The notes beneath the pieces were generated by a model. The model was not told the DNA's origin, ran no database searches, and saw nothing but the letters and a program-made list of their open reading frames with translations. Made by a program: the position numbers and the translations under genes. Positions 51,586-60,688 of a DNA stretch of 64,000 nt are shown here, one piece after another. Where the stretch lies: positions 186,001-250,000 of the forward strand of contig JAYONB010000002.1 of the NCBI GenBank assembly GCA_038121105.1. Direction: 5' to 3'. The DNA is from CALJDF01 sp038121105. Lineage in GTDB: Bacteria; Pseudomonadota; Alphaproteobacteria; SHVP01. Every line of letters starts with the position of its first letter. Within the stretch, counting starts at the first letter, position 1.

Positions 51586-54035
51586 AAGCGCCGCAAAAGC
51601 CGGTTGAGGTAGTCGAGTTCGATTTGCGGTCGCCGTCGGTCGCCGGATCGGCGATAGAGTTCCTGCAAAATCTCACGCGCCCGTTGGACATCGATCTCGC
51701 CGGGAATTTCTACCCGGTTGTCGTCCAGAATGCCGAACCCATTTTGCGGTCGGCCGAAGGGATCGCGGCCCATGCGGGCAAAGGGGTTGGGGCCTTCATC
51801 GAGTCCGGGGTCGGTTCCCAGGGCCTCCAGCATGTCGCGGATGACGGAATTGGCGCCTTGCCTGAGTTGGTCGAGCGCGTCGGTCATGGGATCGACGGCG
51901 CCACCCGGACGGCGGGCCTCAAGCTGACCGCGGGCGTCGTTCATCGACCGTTCGGCGCGACCCAATGCCTCGGGGATTTCTTGTCCTTGTTCGCCGAGGC
52001 GCCGCATCATTTCGCCGAGACGGCGACGCAGCTCTTCTTGACGTTCGGCGAGGCTTTGACCGTTGCTCTCACCGGGTTGTTGGCCATCTCGACCTGAGCG
52101 CTGTTGGCCGCGCTGGGATTCCTGGTACGTCTGGTCCAACAATTCCTGTTGCAGCCGCAGCAACTCGTTCAGATCGCGTAACGTCTCTTCGCCGGCGGTG
52201 GCGCCGTCGGGCAGTTCCGCCATACGGCCGTCGCGAAGGGTTTCCAGCAGTTCGCGGAGCTGAGACAGGAGGTCGCGTGCGGCGTCACGTGCCCCGGACT
52301 CGCTCAATCGCTGTGCTTGATCGAGAAGCTGCTGCAGCTGGTCTTGTTCCAGAAGTTGGCCCGGCGGTATTTCACCGTTCTCTGCGGATTGTTGGTTCTG
52401 GAGCGCACGTTCGGCCAGGGCTTGGAGAAATTTCTCTAGCGCATCGCGCACCTCCTGGATGCGCTGATTGACCTCCGCATCGGTCGCATTGGGGTCGGCC
52501 AGGGCCTCCATCAAACGGTCCTGCGCGGCCCGTAGTTCCTGTTCCGCGAGTGACAGGTTACCGTCTTCGATGCGCAGCGCGGTTTGCCAAAGCAATCCGC
52601 TAATCTCGGTGTCGCCCTCGGGCGACGGCGCGACGTTCCGCAGCCGCCAGACGGCACTGCGGAGCGACAAGAACGCTGCAACATCCTCGTTGAAGGCGCC
52701 TGGACGCGCCGAGAGCCGGCTCAAACTTTGGGCGACGCGGTCGCGCCGATCGGGTGCCAGGGCTAAGACCCGGCGCTGTTCGACGATTTCGCGCGCGACG
52801 GGATGCTGAAAGTCGCGCTCGGGCAGGATGATCTCAATCTCGCTGCTCGTGCCGCGTTGTTCCGCCTGGTCGACCGCCTCCAGGTGGATGATCACCGGAA
52901 GCCCGGCCCACGGATGGGGCGTTAGGTCATGAAAGCTTGTCTCGCTCACGTCGGTGCGGTCTTGCTGTGGCAAGGGTAAATCCAGGGCCATGGACTCCTC
53001 GCTGTCGGCGCGGCGGATATGTGCCTGTGCGGTCGCCACGCCGTAGTCGTCGCCTGCCGAGAAATCCAAACGCAGTGCTTGGCGCACGGTCGCCACCGGT
53101 TCGTCGTTGAATCGGACCGTCGGATGGCGATCGGGCACGATGGCGATGGACCATTCCGCAATCGGCCGACTGCGCTGGCCAAACCGGATGGTCTTGCCCG
53201 TGGTCAGGGGGTGTTCGACCTCGAAGTTGGTTTGATCGACAGCGGTGAACGGGGTGACGGTTTCGTCGAGCCGTAGATCGGGCAATCCGCGTCCGCCGTG
53301 AACCCGGGCAAAAAGAACGCTGCCGGTCGGTACGTCGATGATTTGCGGCGCGCCGTCCGAAGACTGCGCCTGAAGGAAGATCGGGGGGCGGCCCGTATAG
53401 TCGGGCGGTGCGATCCAGGCATCGATCGTCACATCGCCGGCACTGCCAAAGCCGGCAAAGTCGGGCACAAAAGCGAGGGCGAGGCGGCGGGGCGCATCGT
53501 CCCGGGCGGCGGCGAAAGCGATCAAGACCAAGAGGGCGACCACAATCCGCAATCCCCAGGGGTCGGCGCCACGCGCCAAGCCGGCCCGCGGCCAGCCCAC
53601 GTGAAGCCGCTTGAGGCTTTGCTGCGTCCGCCGGTTGTGCTCTTCCCAGAGTGCGCGCGAGGCGGCATCGCCTTCGCCGCTGGCGAGGCGATCGTCGATT
53701 GTTGTCAGGGGACGGTGCCGCAAGCCGCTTTCTTGTTCGAGGCGTCGTTTGGCTTGTTCGCGCAGTGGCGGCACGATGCGCCAAATCCCATGACCTAACG
53801 CAGCGATCACACCGAGGCCGAAGAGGACAAGCAAGGCTAGGTGGAGCCAGCCCGGCGTCACGGCCCAGATATCGAACAAAGATAGCGAGAGGTAGGTCAG
53901 GGCGATGGCGAGGGCGGGCCAAAGACTGGGCCAGACACGCTCCCAGAGAAGCGCCGCCAGCGCGGCGACCAAGCGCCATCCGACGGCGGACGTTGGGTTG
54001 GGATGCGGCATGGCTGGATTTGGTTCAGTCGTCAT
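51582..54035 (-). CDS. TIGR02302 / DUF4175 membrane protein
   Basis: An 817-residue protein with two N-terminal membrane helices (VWPSLWPALAIALTYLSLSLF and WLHLALLVLFGLGVIAALGHGIW). A third segment lies near 165 (IVVALLVLIAFAAA). A beta-rich central part (ISGLLWQTALRIEDGNLSLAEQ is near its end) is followed by a long Gln/Glu/Arg-rich coiled coil (about 520-760). The family is restricted to alphaproteobacteria and nearly always adjacent to lysA/argH; function unknown. It starts 21 bases after lysA. Confidence 0.9.
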   Translation of the reverse strand: MTTEPNPAMPHPNPTSAVGWRLVAALAALLWERVWPSLWPALAIALTYLSLSLFDIWAVTPGWLHLALLVLFGLGVIAALGHGIWRIVPPLREQAKRRLEQESGLRHRPLTTIDDRLASGEGDAASRALWEEHNRRTQQSLKRLHVGWPRAGLARGADPWGLRIVVALLVLIAFAAARDDAPRRLALAFVPDFAGFGSAGDVTIDAWIAPPDYTGRPPIFLQAQSSDGAPQIIDVPTGSVLFARVHGGRGLPDLRLDETVTPFTAVDQTNFEVEHPLTTGKTIRFGQRSRPIAEWSIAIVPDRHPTVRFNDEPVATVRQALRLDFSAGDDYGVATAQAHIRRADSEESMALDLPLPQQDRTDVSETSFHDLTPHPWAGLPVIIHLEAVDQAEQRGTSSEIEIILPERDFQHPVAREIVEQRRVLALAPDRRDRVAQSLSRLSARPGAFNEDVAAFLSLRSAVWRLRNVAPSPEGDTEISGLLWQTALRIEDGNLSLAEQELRAAQDRLMEALADPNATDAEVNQRIQEVRDALEKFLQALAERALQNQQSAENGEIPPGQLLEQDQLQQLLDQAQRLSESGARDAARDLLSQLRELLETLRDGRMAELPDGATAGEETLRDLNELLRLQQELLDQTYQESQRGQQRSGRDGQQPGESNGQSLAERQEELRRRLGEMMRRLGEQGQEIPEALGRAERSMNDARGQLEARRPGGAVDPMTDALDQLRQGANSVIRDMLEALGTDPGLDEGPNPFARMGRDPFGRPQNGFGILDDNRVEIPGEIDVQRAREILQELYRRSGDRRRPQIELDYLNRLLRRF

Positions 54036-54056
54036 GCTGTTCCCAGAAAATCGAAG

Positions 54057-55322
54057 TTAAGGCGACAACCAGTCAGGGAGCGTATTTGTCGCCAACAGCG
54101 CGTCGTAGGATTGCCGTTCTCGGACGATCGCATGGGTTGCGCCCCTGACCATGACCTCGGGTACCAACGGACGGGCATTATAGGTCGAAGCCATCACGGC
54201 AGCATAGGCGCCGGCCGAACGCAGGACGAGTAAATCGTCCGCGAGCGGCACTGGAAATTCCCTATTTTCCGCCAAAACATCGCCGGTCTCACACACCGGG
54301 CCGACAACATCGACCGTTTGCGGCGGTCCTTCCGCGCGCGCCTGAAGAACCGGGACGACCTCGTGGTACGCGCCATACAGGGTCGGCCGGATGAGGTCGT
54401 TCATCGCTGCATCGGTGATCACGAAGGTTTTGTCGGGCGAGGGCTTTACGTAGATCACGCGAGTGACGAGGATCCCGGCATTCGCGACGATCAGGCGGCC
54501 CGGTTCGAACATGAGCCGACAATCCAGACCCGCCGTGACGCGCTTGACCATCGCGCCGTAGTCGGCCGGTGCGGGCGGATCGGTCTCGCCATAAGGAATG
54601 CCAAGCCCGCCGCCCAAATCAAGGCGGTCGATTTGATGGCCGTCGCTGCGCAATTGCCGCACCGCGTCGACCGCAATCGTAAAGGCGCGTTCGAATGGGG
54701 CGAGTTGCGTCAGCTGCGAGCCGATGTGGACCGCGACGCCGCGCACGTTGAGCCCCGGCAGGTCCGCGGCCTTGGCAAAGACGGCGCGTGCCTCCGGCCA
54801 AGGAATACCGAATTTGTTCTCTTTGCGCCCCGTCGAAATCTTCTTGTGGGTACCGGCATCAACGTCGGGGTTGATTCGGATCGCGATATCGACGGAGACG
54901 TTGCGCGCTGCGGCGACGTCGCTCAGAGCCAGGAGTTCAGGTTCTGACTCGATGTTGAATTGCAGAATGCCGGTGTCGAGCGCGAACGCCATCTCTGCTC
55001 GTGTCTTGCCGACGCCCGAGAATACGATCTTGTCAGGGGCAACGCCTGCCGCCCTTACCTTACGGATTTCGCCTTCGGAAACGACGTCGGCCCCGGCGCC
55101 TTCGTCCGCCAGCGTGCGAATGACCGCAAGATTGTCGTTGGCCTTTACCGCGTAGAAGATGCCCGCATCAAGGCCCGCCAGGGCGTCGGCAAAGACACGA
55201 TAGTGACGCTGCAGCGTCGCCGTCGCGTAGCAATAGAACGGCGTGCCCACGGCCTCGGCGAGCGCCGGAATGGGAACATCCTCTGCGTGTAGAACGCCGT
55301 TTTTGTAGGTGAAATGGTCCAC
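54057..55322 (-). CDS. lysA: Diaminopimelate decarboxylase
   Basis: A 421-residue PLP decarboxylase for the last step of lysine synthesis. The PLP Lys is in FYAVKANDNLAV; the glycine loop is LDLGGGLGIPYGE; FEPGRLIVANAG and the active Cys in GPVCETGDVLAENR are present. It follows the small LptM-like gene by 15 bases and belongs to the argH-lptM-lysA-TIGR02302 operon. Confidence 0.95.
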   Translation of the reverse strand: MDHFTYKNGVLHAEDVPIPALAEAVGTPFYCYATATLQRHYRVFADALAGLDAGIFYAVKANDNLAVIRTLADEGAGADVVSEGEIRKVRAAGVAPDKIVFSGVGKTRAEMAFALDTGILQFNIESEPELLALSDVAAARNVSVDIAIRINPDVDAGTHKKISTGRKENKFGIPWPEARAVFAKAADLPGLNVRGVAVHIGSQLTQLAPFERAFTIAVDAVRQLRSDGHQIDRLDLGGGLGIPYGETDPPAPADYGAMVKRVTAGLDCRLMFEPGRLIVANAGILVTRVIYVKPSPDKTFVITDAAMNDLIRPTLYGAYHEVVPVLQARAEGPPQTVDVVGPVCETGDVLAENREFPVPLADDLLVLRSAGAYAAVMASTYNARPLVPEVMVRGATHAIVRERQSYDALLATNTLPDWLSP

Positions 55323-55337
55323 GAGACAGCCGCGCGG

Positions 55338-55454
55338 TCAGGACCGCTGCTCTTCCTTCTGGTCGGGTGGTGGCTGTAGGTCGCCCTTTTTGCCGCAAGT
55401 GGATAGGCCAGCGCCGAGGACGACCGCCACGAAGAAAATGACGAAGAAACGCAT
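55338..55454 (-). CDS. lptM: Small lipoprotein, LptM (YifL)-like
   Basis: A 38-residue protein: signal helix MRFFVIFFVAVVLGAGLSTC, then GKKGDLQPPPDQKEEQRS, which is the typical GxKGDL(x)PP tail of LptM. Cys20 would be lipidated after a LSTC lipobox; Thr at -1 is unusual (Ala, Gly or Ser is normal). LptM assists outer-membrane LPS translocon maturation. ATG 55454 shares one base with the argH stop (TGATG). Position between argH and lysA is conserved. Confidence 0.85.
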   Translation of the reverse strand: MRFFVIFFVAVVLGAGLSTCGKKGDLQPPPDQKEEQRS

Positions 55455-56869
55455 CACGATACCCTCTTTCGAAATGCGGCGATTTGTTCGCGTACACGCG
55501 CGGGCGCGGTCCCACCGTAGCTGGTCCGGCTGGCGACCGACGATTCGACCGACAAGACCTCCTGCGCGCTTGCCGTCAGCCGCGAGTCGATGCCCTGTAG
55601 ATCGTCAAGCGATAGATCGGAGAGGGTCGCCAAGTTCTTTTCTTCGGCCGCACGGACGGCACGACCGGCGACATCGTGGGCATCTCGAAACGGTACGTCA
55701 GCCTCGCGCACGAGCCAATCGGCGAGGTCGGTGGCTGTTGAAAATCCTTGTGCGGCGGCGGCGCGCATGGCCGGTGCGTTGACGGTGAGGTCGCGAATCA
55801 TGCCCGTCATGGCGGCGACCGATAGAGCTAGCGCGTCGTAAGCGTCGAAGACCGGTTCTTTGTCTTCTTGCATGTCTTTGAAATAGGTCAGCGGCAATCC
55901 CTTGAGGGTGATCAGAAGGGCATTGAGGTCGCCGACGATCCGGCCGGTTTTGCCACGCACGAGTTCAGCCGCATCGGGGTTACGCTTCTGCGGCATCATG
56001 GATGATCCTGTGCTGAACGCGTCCGACAAGGTGACGAAGCGAAAGGGCGCGCTCATCCAAATCACGATTTCTTCAGCGAGCCGCGACAAGTGCACCGACG
56101 TAAGGGCGCAGGCCGCAAGAAACTCGACCGCGAAGTCCCTGTCCGATACGGCGTCGAGCGAATTGCCCGCCGGCCGGTCGAAGCCAAGATCGGCGGCTGT
56201 TTGGTGCCGGTCGATGGGAAACGAGGTGCCGGCTAGCGCGCCGGCTCCGAGAGGGGCTTCGTTGAGCCGCTGCCGTGCGTCCCGCATCCGCCCCCGATCC
56301 CGCTCGAGCATCTCGGCGTAGGCCAGTAGGTGGTGGCCAAAGGTGACCGGTTGGGCGGTTTGCAAATGCGTAAAGCCAGGCATGATGGTTTCGGCATGCT
56401 CATCGGCCCGCTCGAGAATGCACCGCTGCAGATCGACGACGCCGTTAAGGAGGGTGTCCAGCGCGTCGCGTACCCAGAGCCGAAAATCGGTGGCTACTTG
56501 GTCGTTACGCGACCGCGCGGTGTGGAGCCGGCCGGCAACGTCGCCAATCAGTTCTTTGAGCCGGGCTTCGACATTCATGTGAATGTCCTCAAGCTGGGCG
56601 CTGAACGAAAACGTCCCGGCGTCGATTTCCGATTCGATCGTATCAAGCCCCTCAATGATGGCTGCACCGTCGGCTGCAGTAACGATCTTAGTCGCTACCA
56701 GCATGCGACAATGAGCCCGCGAGGCCTCAAGGTCTTGTTTGTAGAGCCGCCGATCGACATCGATCGATGCATTGATCTCTTCCATGATTGCCGCCGGGCC
56801 CGCCGCAAAGCGTCCGCCCCAGAGGGCGTTCGCGGCGTTGTCCTTATCTTTATCTGACTTGGCGTTCAT
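55454..56869 (-). CDS. argH: Argininosuccinate lyase
   Basis: A 471-residue fumarase/aspartase-superfamily enzyme for the last step of arginine synthesis. It has ALWGGRFAAGPAAIMEEINASI, the second family region TARSRNDQVATDFRLWVRD, TFGHHLLAYAEML, and the signature GSSMMPQKRNPDAAEL. ATG 56869 (MNAKSDKDKD) is preferred over an upstream ATG (56914) that would add 15 residues unlike the family. Operon leader for lptM, lysA and the TIGR02302 gene. Confidence 0.95.
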   Translation of the reverse strand: MNAKSDKDKDNAANALWGGRFAAGPAAIMEEINASIDVDRRLYKQDLEASRAHCRMLVATKIVTAADGAAIIEGLDTIESEIDAGTFSFSAQLEDIHMNVEARLKELIGDVAGRLHTARSRNDQVATDFRLWVRDALDTLLNGVVDLQRCILERADEHAETIMPGFTHLQTAQPVTFGHHLLAYAEMLERDRGRMRDARQRLNEAPLGAGALAGTSFPIDRHQTAADLGFDRPAGNSLDAVSDRDFAVEFLAACALTSVHLSRLAEEIVIWMSAPFRFVTLSDAFSTGSSMMPQKRNPDAAELVRGKTGRIVGDLNALLITLKGLPLTYFKDMQEDKEPVFDAYDALALSVAAMTGMIRDLTVNAPAMRAAAAQGFSTATDLADWLVREADVPFRDAHDVAGRAVRAAEEKNLATLSDLSLDDLQGIDSRLTASAQEVLSVESSVASRTSYGGTAPARVREQIAAFRKRVS

Positions 56870-56974
56870 GATCGGTGCTCGAATAAGAGTGGTGCGCGCA
56901 TCATACAGGCGCACGAGTCATCGCGGCTAGGGCGCTCGGCGCCCGCCGGAGGTCAGGCCGGTTTGGGGGGGCGC

Positions 56975-57853
56975 CTAGCGGGTTGGGACGGGTTCGTCGC
57001 CGGAGTAGTCGTAGAACCCGCGACCGGTTTTTCGGCCCAGCCAACCCGCTTCGACGTATTTGACGAGCAAAGGACAGGGCCGGTACTTCGAATCCGCGAG
57101 GCCTTCGTAGAGCACCTGCATGATCGCAAGGCACGTATCGAGGCCGATAAAGTCGGCCAGCGCGAGCGGTCCCATGGGATGGTGCGCGCCCAGCTTCATG
57201 CTGGTATCGATCGCTTCGACGGAGCCGACGCCTTCGTAGAGCGTGTAAATCGCCTCGTTGACCATCGGCAGCAGGATGCGGTTGACGATAAAGGCCGGAA
57301 AGTCTTCCGAAACCGCGGGGGTCTTGCCCATGGCGACGGCGACGGCCTTGACGGCATCGAACGTCTGCACATCGGTGGCGATACCGCGGATGATTTCGAC
57401 CAGTTCCATGACCGGTACCGGGTTCATGAAGTGCAGGCCGATAAACTTGTGAGGCCGGTCCGTTGTCGAGGCGAGGCGCGTGATCGAGATCGACGACGTA
57501 TTGGTCGCGATCAGCGCATCGGCACGCAGCGCCGGACAAAGCGATTCAAAAATCTTGCGCTTAACGTCTTCGCTCTCGGTGGCGGCCTCGATGACCAAGT
57601 CGGCGTCTTTCAAGGGGCCGTAGTCGACACCGGTTTCGATCCGGCCCATCGCAGAATCACGGTCCTCGGCGCTGATCTTCTCGCGCTTTACCTGCCGATC
57701 CATGTTTTGCTGAATGGTGCTGAGGGCTTTGTCGAGCTGGTCTTGGCTGATGTCGATGAGCTTGACCGAATAACCAGCGAGCGACGCGACGTGCGCAATG
57801 CCACTTCCCATCTGACCGGCACCCACGATGCCGATCTCTCTGATATCCACCAT
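56975..57853 (-). CDS. hbd: 3-hydroxybutyryl-CoA dehydrogenase
   Basis: A 292-residue NAD-dependent enzyme for (3S)-hydroxybutyryl-CoA and acetoacetyl-CoA. It has IGIVGAGQMGSGIAHVASLAGY (nucleotide site), IATNTSSISIT, the catalytic His in GLHFMNPVPVMELVEII, and PAFIVNRILLPMVNEA. I prefer ATG 57853, with AAGGACGAG upstream and the usual family N-terminus; ATG 57889 is also open, 4 bases after the etfA stop. Works with EtfAB-linked acyl-CoA oxidation. Confidence 0.93.
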   Translation of the reverse strand: MVDIREIGIVGAGQMGSGIAHVASLAGYSVKLIDISQDQLDKALSTIQQNMDRQVKREKISAEDRDSAMGRIETGVDYGPLKDADLVIEAATESEDVKRKIFESLCPALRADALIATNTSSISITRLASTTDRPHKFIGLHFMNPVPVMELVEIIRGIATDVQTFDAVKAVAVAMGKTPAVSEDFPAFIVNRILLPMVNEAIYTLYEGVGSVEAIDTSMKLGAHHPMGPLALADFIGLDTCLAIMQVLYEGLADSKYRPCPLLVKYVEAGWLGRKTGRGFYDYSGDEPVPTR

Positions 57854-57893
57854 CGCCGTCTCGTCCTTAATCGCCACTGGCGCGTTCATGTCG

Positions 57894-58835
57894 TTAGCTT
57901 GCCTTTTTCAATTCTTCTTCGAGTTCAGGCACGATCTTGAAGAGGTCGCCGACGATACCGTAGTCGGCAACCTGGAAGATTGGGGCCTCTTCGTCTTTGT
58001 TGATCGCAACAATGACCTTGCTGTCCTTCATCCCGGCCAAATGTTGGATGGCACCGGAAATGCCGACCGCGACATAAAGTTCGGGTGCGACGATCTTGCC
58101 GGTTTGACCGACCTGGTAGTCGTTCGGCACGAAGCCGGCATCGACCGCGGCGCGGCTTGCCCCGACCGCCGCGCCAAGGAGGTCGGCGACCTTTTCCAGC
58201 ATTGCGAAATTCTCGCCGTTCTGCATGCCGCGGCCACCGGAGATGATGACCCGCGCGCTGGTCAGTTCGGGGCGCTCGGAAGAGGAAAGCTCCTGGCCCA
58301 CAAACGCAGATAGATCAGACGTTTCCGCCGTCGCCACGTCTTCGATTGCGGCGCTGCCGCCTTCCGCGGCGGCGGCATCAAAGCCGGTCGCACGAACGGT
58401 GATCACTTTGACGGCGTCGCTCGATTGCACCGTCGCCAAAGCGTTGCCGGCATAGATCGGCCGCACGAACGTGTCCGGCGATTCGATCTTCATGATGTCG
58501 GAGATTTGCGCGACATCGAGCAAAGCCGCCACACGAGGCATAACGTTTTTGCCGCTCGTGGTCGCCGGCGCGAGGAGCGCCGCGTAGTTGCCGGCGACGC
58601 TTATCAATAGTGACGCGAGGTTTTCGGCCAAGGCGTTGGCGTAAGCGGCGTCGTCCGCTTTAAGGACTTTGGCCACGCCGGCGATCTTGGCAGCAGCCTC
58701 GGCCGCGCCACCACAATTGTGGCCTGCGACGAGAACGTGAACGTCGCTATCGAGTTCACTGGCCGCGGTCACCGCGCTGAGCGTTGCGGGCCGAACGGAG
58801 TCGTTGTCGTGTTCTGCGAGGACAAGTACAGACAT
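57894..58835 (-). CDS. etfA: Electron transfer flavoprotein alpha subunit
   Basis: A 313-residue FAD-binding subunit: the C-terminal half has SARVIISGGRGMQNGENF, VGASRAAVDAGFVPNDYQVGQTGKIVAPELYVAVGISGAIQHLAGMKDS and IVAINKDEEAPIF. It accepts electrons from acyl-CoA dehydrogenases and passes them to ETF-quinone oxidoreductase. ATG 58835 shares one base with the etfB stop (TGATG). Confidence 0.96.
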   Translation of the reverse strand: MSVLVLAEHDNDSVRPATLSAVTAASELDSDVHVLVAGHNCGGAAEAAAKIAGVAKVLKADDAAYANALAENLASLLISVAGNYAALLAPATTSGKNVMPRVAALLDVAQISDIMKIESPDTFVRPIYAGNALATVQSSDAVKVITVRATGFDAAAAEGGSAAIEDVATAETSDLSAFVGQELSSSERPELTSARVIISGGRGMQNGENFAMLEKVADLLGAAVGASRAAVDAGFVPNDYQVGQTGKIVAPELYVAVGISGAIQHLAGMKDSKVIVAINKDEEAPIFQVADYGIVGDLFKIVPELEEELKKAS

Positions 58836-59584
58836 CAGATTACCTTTGCCTCGTTGCGGAGTTTGTCGACCAAATCGGCGACGGTTTCGACCTTGATGCC
58901 GGCTTCGCGTTTGGCCGGCTCTTCTACCTTGAGCGTCTTAAGCCGCGGCGCGACATCGACACCAAGATCTTCCGGCGTCTTTTCGTCGATCGGCTTTTTC
59001 TTTGCCTTCATGATGTTGGGCAAGGACGCATAGCGCGGCTCGTTCAGCCGAAGGTCGGTGGTGACGACGACCGGCATTTTGAGCGCGATGGTCTCTAGCC
59101 CGCCGTCGATCTCGCGCGTGACATTGGCCTTGTCGCCATCCAACTCGATTTTCGAGGCGAAGGTGCCTTGTGCCCAACCCAAAAGTGCGGCGAGCATTTG
59201 CCCGGTCTGGTTGCTATCGTCGTCGATCGCTTGCTTGCCGAGAATGACCAGATCCGGCTTTTCATCATCGATGATGACCTTGAGCATCTTGGCGACCGCC
59301 AGGGGCTGAAGTTCGGCGTCGGTTTTGACCAAGACGCCGCGGTCGGCGCCCATGGCAAGGGCCGTACGAATGGTCTCTTGCGCTTGTTGCGGACCCATCG
59401 AAACGGCGACGATTTCCTCAGCCTTATTGGCTTCTTTTAGGCGGACGGCTTCCTCGACGGCAATCTCGTCGAAGGGGTTCATCGACATTTTGACGTTCGC
59501 GAGTTCGACGCCGGAATTATCGGACTTCACGCGGATCTTGACGTTGTAGTCGACCACGCGTTTGACCGCGACGAGCACTTTCAT
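58835..59584 (-). CDS. etfB: Electron transfer flavoprotein beta subunit
   Basis: A 249-residue AMP-binding subunit: MKVLVAVKRVVDYNVKIRVK, MNPFDEIAVEEAVRLKEA, ALAMGADRGVLV, and the C-terminal KPIDEKTPEDLG (family's anchoring arm). Start ATG 59584 lies after GGGAGCG. First gene of the etfB-etfA-hbd operon; 157 bases separate it from the adenosyltransferase gene. Confidence 0.96.
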   Translation of the reverse strand: MKVLVAVKRVVDYNVKIRVKSDNSGVELANVKMSMNPFDEIAVEEAVRLKEANKAEEIVAVSMGPQQAQETIRTALAMGADRGVLVKTDAELQPLAVAKMLKVIIDDEKPDLVILGKQAIDDDSNQTGQMLAALLGWAQGTFASKIELDGDKANVTREIDGGLETIALKMPVVVTTDLRLNEPRYASLPNIMKAKKKPIDEKTPEDLGVDVAPRLKTLKVEEPAKREAGIKVETVADLVDKLRNEAKVI

Positions 59585-59741
59585 CGTCGGTGCGCTCCCT
59601 TTATCAGCTTTGACCCGGTCAGTTTGTCAGCGGGGGCCGGGGTCACCATCGGCCTCAGGCTTGTGTGCGCCGCAGCGTAGGCATTTTGCAGGTGCGAAGT
59701 CAATAAAAGGGCCATCGCGAGACGCGCTGTTTTGCGACTTT

Positions 59742-60302
59742 TTACCGGTTTGCGCCGGGCCGCCAGAGGATGTCGCGGTTCCCCTTATCGTTGAGATAGC
59801 GGGCCGCCACAAAAAGGAGGTCCGAGAGCCTGTTGAGATACCGGATCGCCTCTGAATTGACCGATTCGACCGTCGCCAGCGCCGTGGCGAGGCGCTCCGC
59901 GCGTCGGCAGACGGTGCGGGCTTGGTGCAGGTAGGCCGATGCCGGGGTTCCGCCCGGAAGGACGAAAGATGTCAGCGGCGTCAACGCTTCGTTCATCGCG
60001 TCGATTTCTTGTTCGAGGCGCGTGACCTGGGTCGGCACGATCCGCAGGCTTGCCTCCGACATATCCGACGACGGATTGCCGAGGTCGGCCCCTAGGTCAA
60101 AAAGGTCGTCTTGGATTCGCGCCAACATTGCGTCGGCATCGCCCGATGTGTGGAGGCGCGCCAAGCCGATCGTCGCGTTGGTTTCGTCGACCGTGCCGAA
60201 TGCGGCGACTCGTTGGTCGTGTTTCGGGACGCGGTCGCCGCCCACTAGGGACGTTTCCCCCTTGTCGCCTCCTCGGGTGTAGATGCGGGTGAGCTTGACC
60301 AT
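59742..60302 (-). CDS. Cob(I)yrinic acid a,c-diamide adenosyltransferase (PduO type)
   Basis: A 186-residue ATP:cob(I)alamin adenosyltransferase. YTRGGDKGETSLVGGDRVPKHD binds ATP; FGTVDETNATIGLAR and HQARTVCRRAERLATAL with the conserved Arg-x-x-Cys-Arg-Arg-Ala-Glu are family signatures. It makes adenosylcobalamin, the cofactor needed by NrdJ. Start ATG 60302 lies six bases downstream of the twin-TM gene. Confidence 0.93.
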   Translation of the reverse strand: MVKLTRIYTRGGDKGETSLVGGDRVPKHDQRVAAFGTVDETNATIGLARLHTSGDADAMLARIQDDLFDLGADLGNPSSDMSEASLRIVPTQVTRLEQEIDAMNEALTPLTSFVLPGGTPASAYLHQARTVCRRAERLATALATVESVNSEAIRYLNRLSDLLFVAARYLNDKGNRDILWRPGANR

Positions 60303-60308
60303 CGGCGT

Positions 60309-60500
60309 CTACTTGGTGACGAGAAACAGGATCAGAAACCCAACCGCGCAGACCTGGCTCGCAATACGGGCGCGCATGAGATTGTTGCTACGGCGTCGGC
60401 TTTCGTCGCCCGGGCGGGTCATGACGAACAGGCCCGCGAACAGCGTCACCACGACGGCCGCGAGGCTGATCGCGAAAAGAACTAGGAAAAACGTACTCAT
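60309..60500 (-). CDS. Twin transmembrane protein
   Basis: A 63-residue protein with two membrane helices (FFLVLFAISLAAVVVTLFAGLFVM and ASQVCAVGFLILFLVTK) around a basic loop (RRRSNNLMRAR). Similar small proteins are found next to PduO-type adenosyltransferases and etf genes in alphaproteobacteria. Function unknown. ATG 60500 is the only start. Confidence 0.82.
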   Translation of the reverse strand: MSTFFLVLFAISLAAVVVTLFAGLFVMTRPGDESRRRSNNLMRARIASQVCAVGFLILFLVTK

Positions 60501-60532
60501 TGTAACTTCATTTTCGATGGTCGGGTCGGTAC

Positions 60533-60590
60533 GTATGTTCAGACGTCATACCACGCATGATCAGACGACATAAGAGGGACGATCATGCGT
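60533..60590. promoter_or_regulatory. Palindromes upstream of the tandem exporter genes
   Basis: ACGCATGATC (60553-60562) and GATCATGCGT (60581-60590) are perfect inverted repeats around an 18-base spacer. GTATG (60533-60537) and CATAC (60547-60551) form a smaller palindrome beside it. They lie in the 188-base gap between two divergent genes and could be operators for a TetR- or MarR-like regulator not coded nearby. Confidence 0.45.
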
Positions 60591-60688
60591 ATACCGCGCC
60601 GTGCGCGACACGTACAATGGTCCTTTGTGCCGCGCCCCGCGGTTGCGCCGACGGCAACGCCGCTCGGCAGGAAGGATTTCATCAAATC

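Noticed and set aside
56930..56944. GGGCGC/GCGCCC hairpin beyond the hbd gene as terminator
   Set aside because: The stem is only 6 bp and no T tract follows on the minus strand, so it is not convincing.
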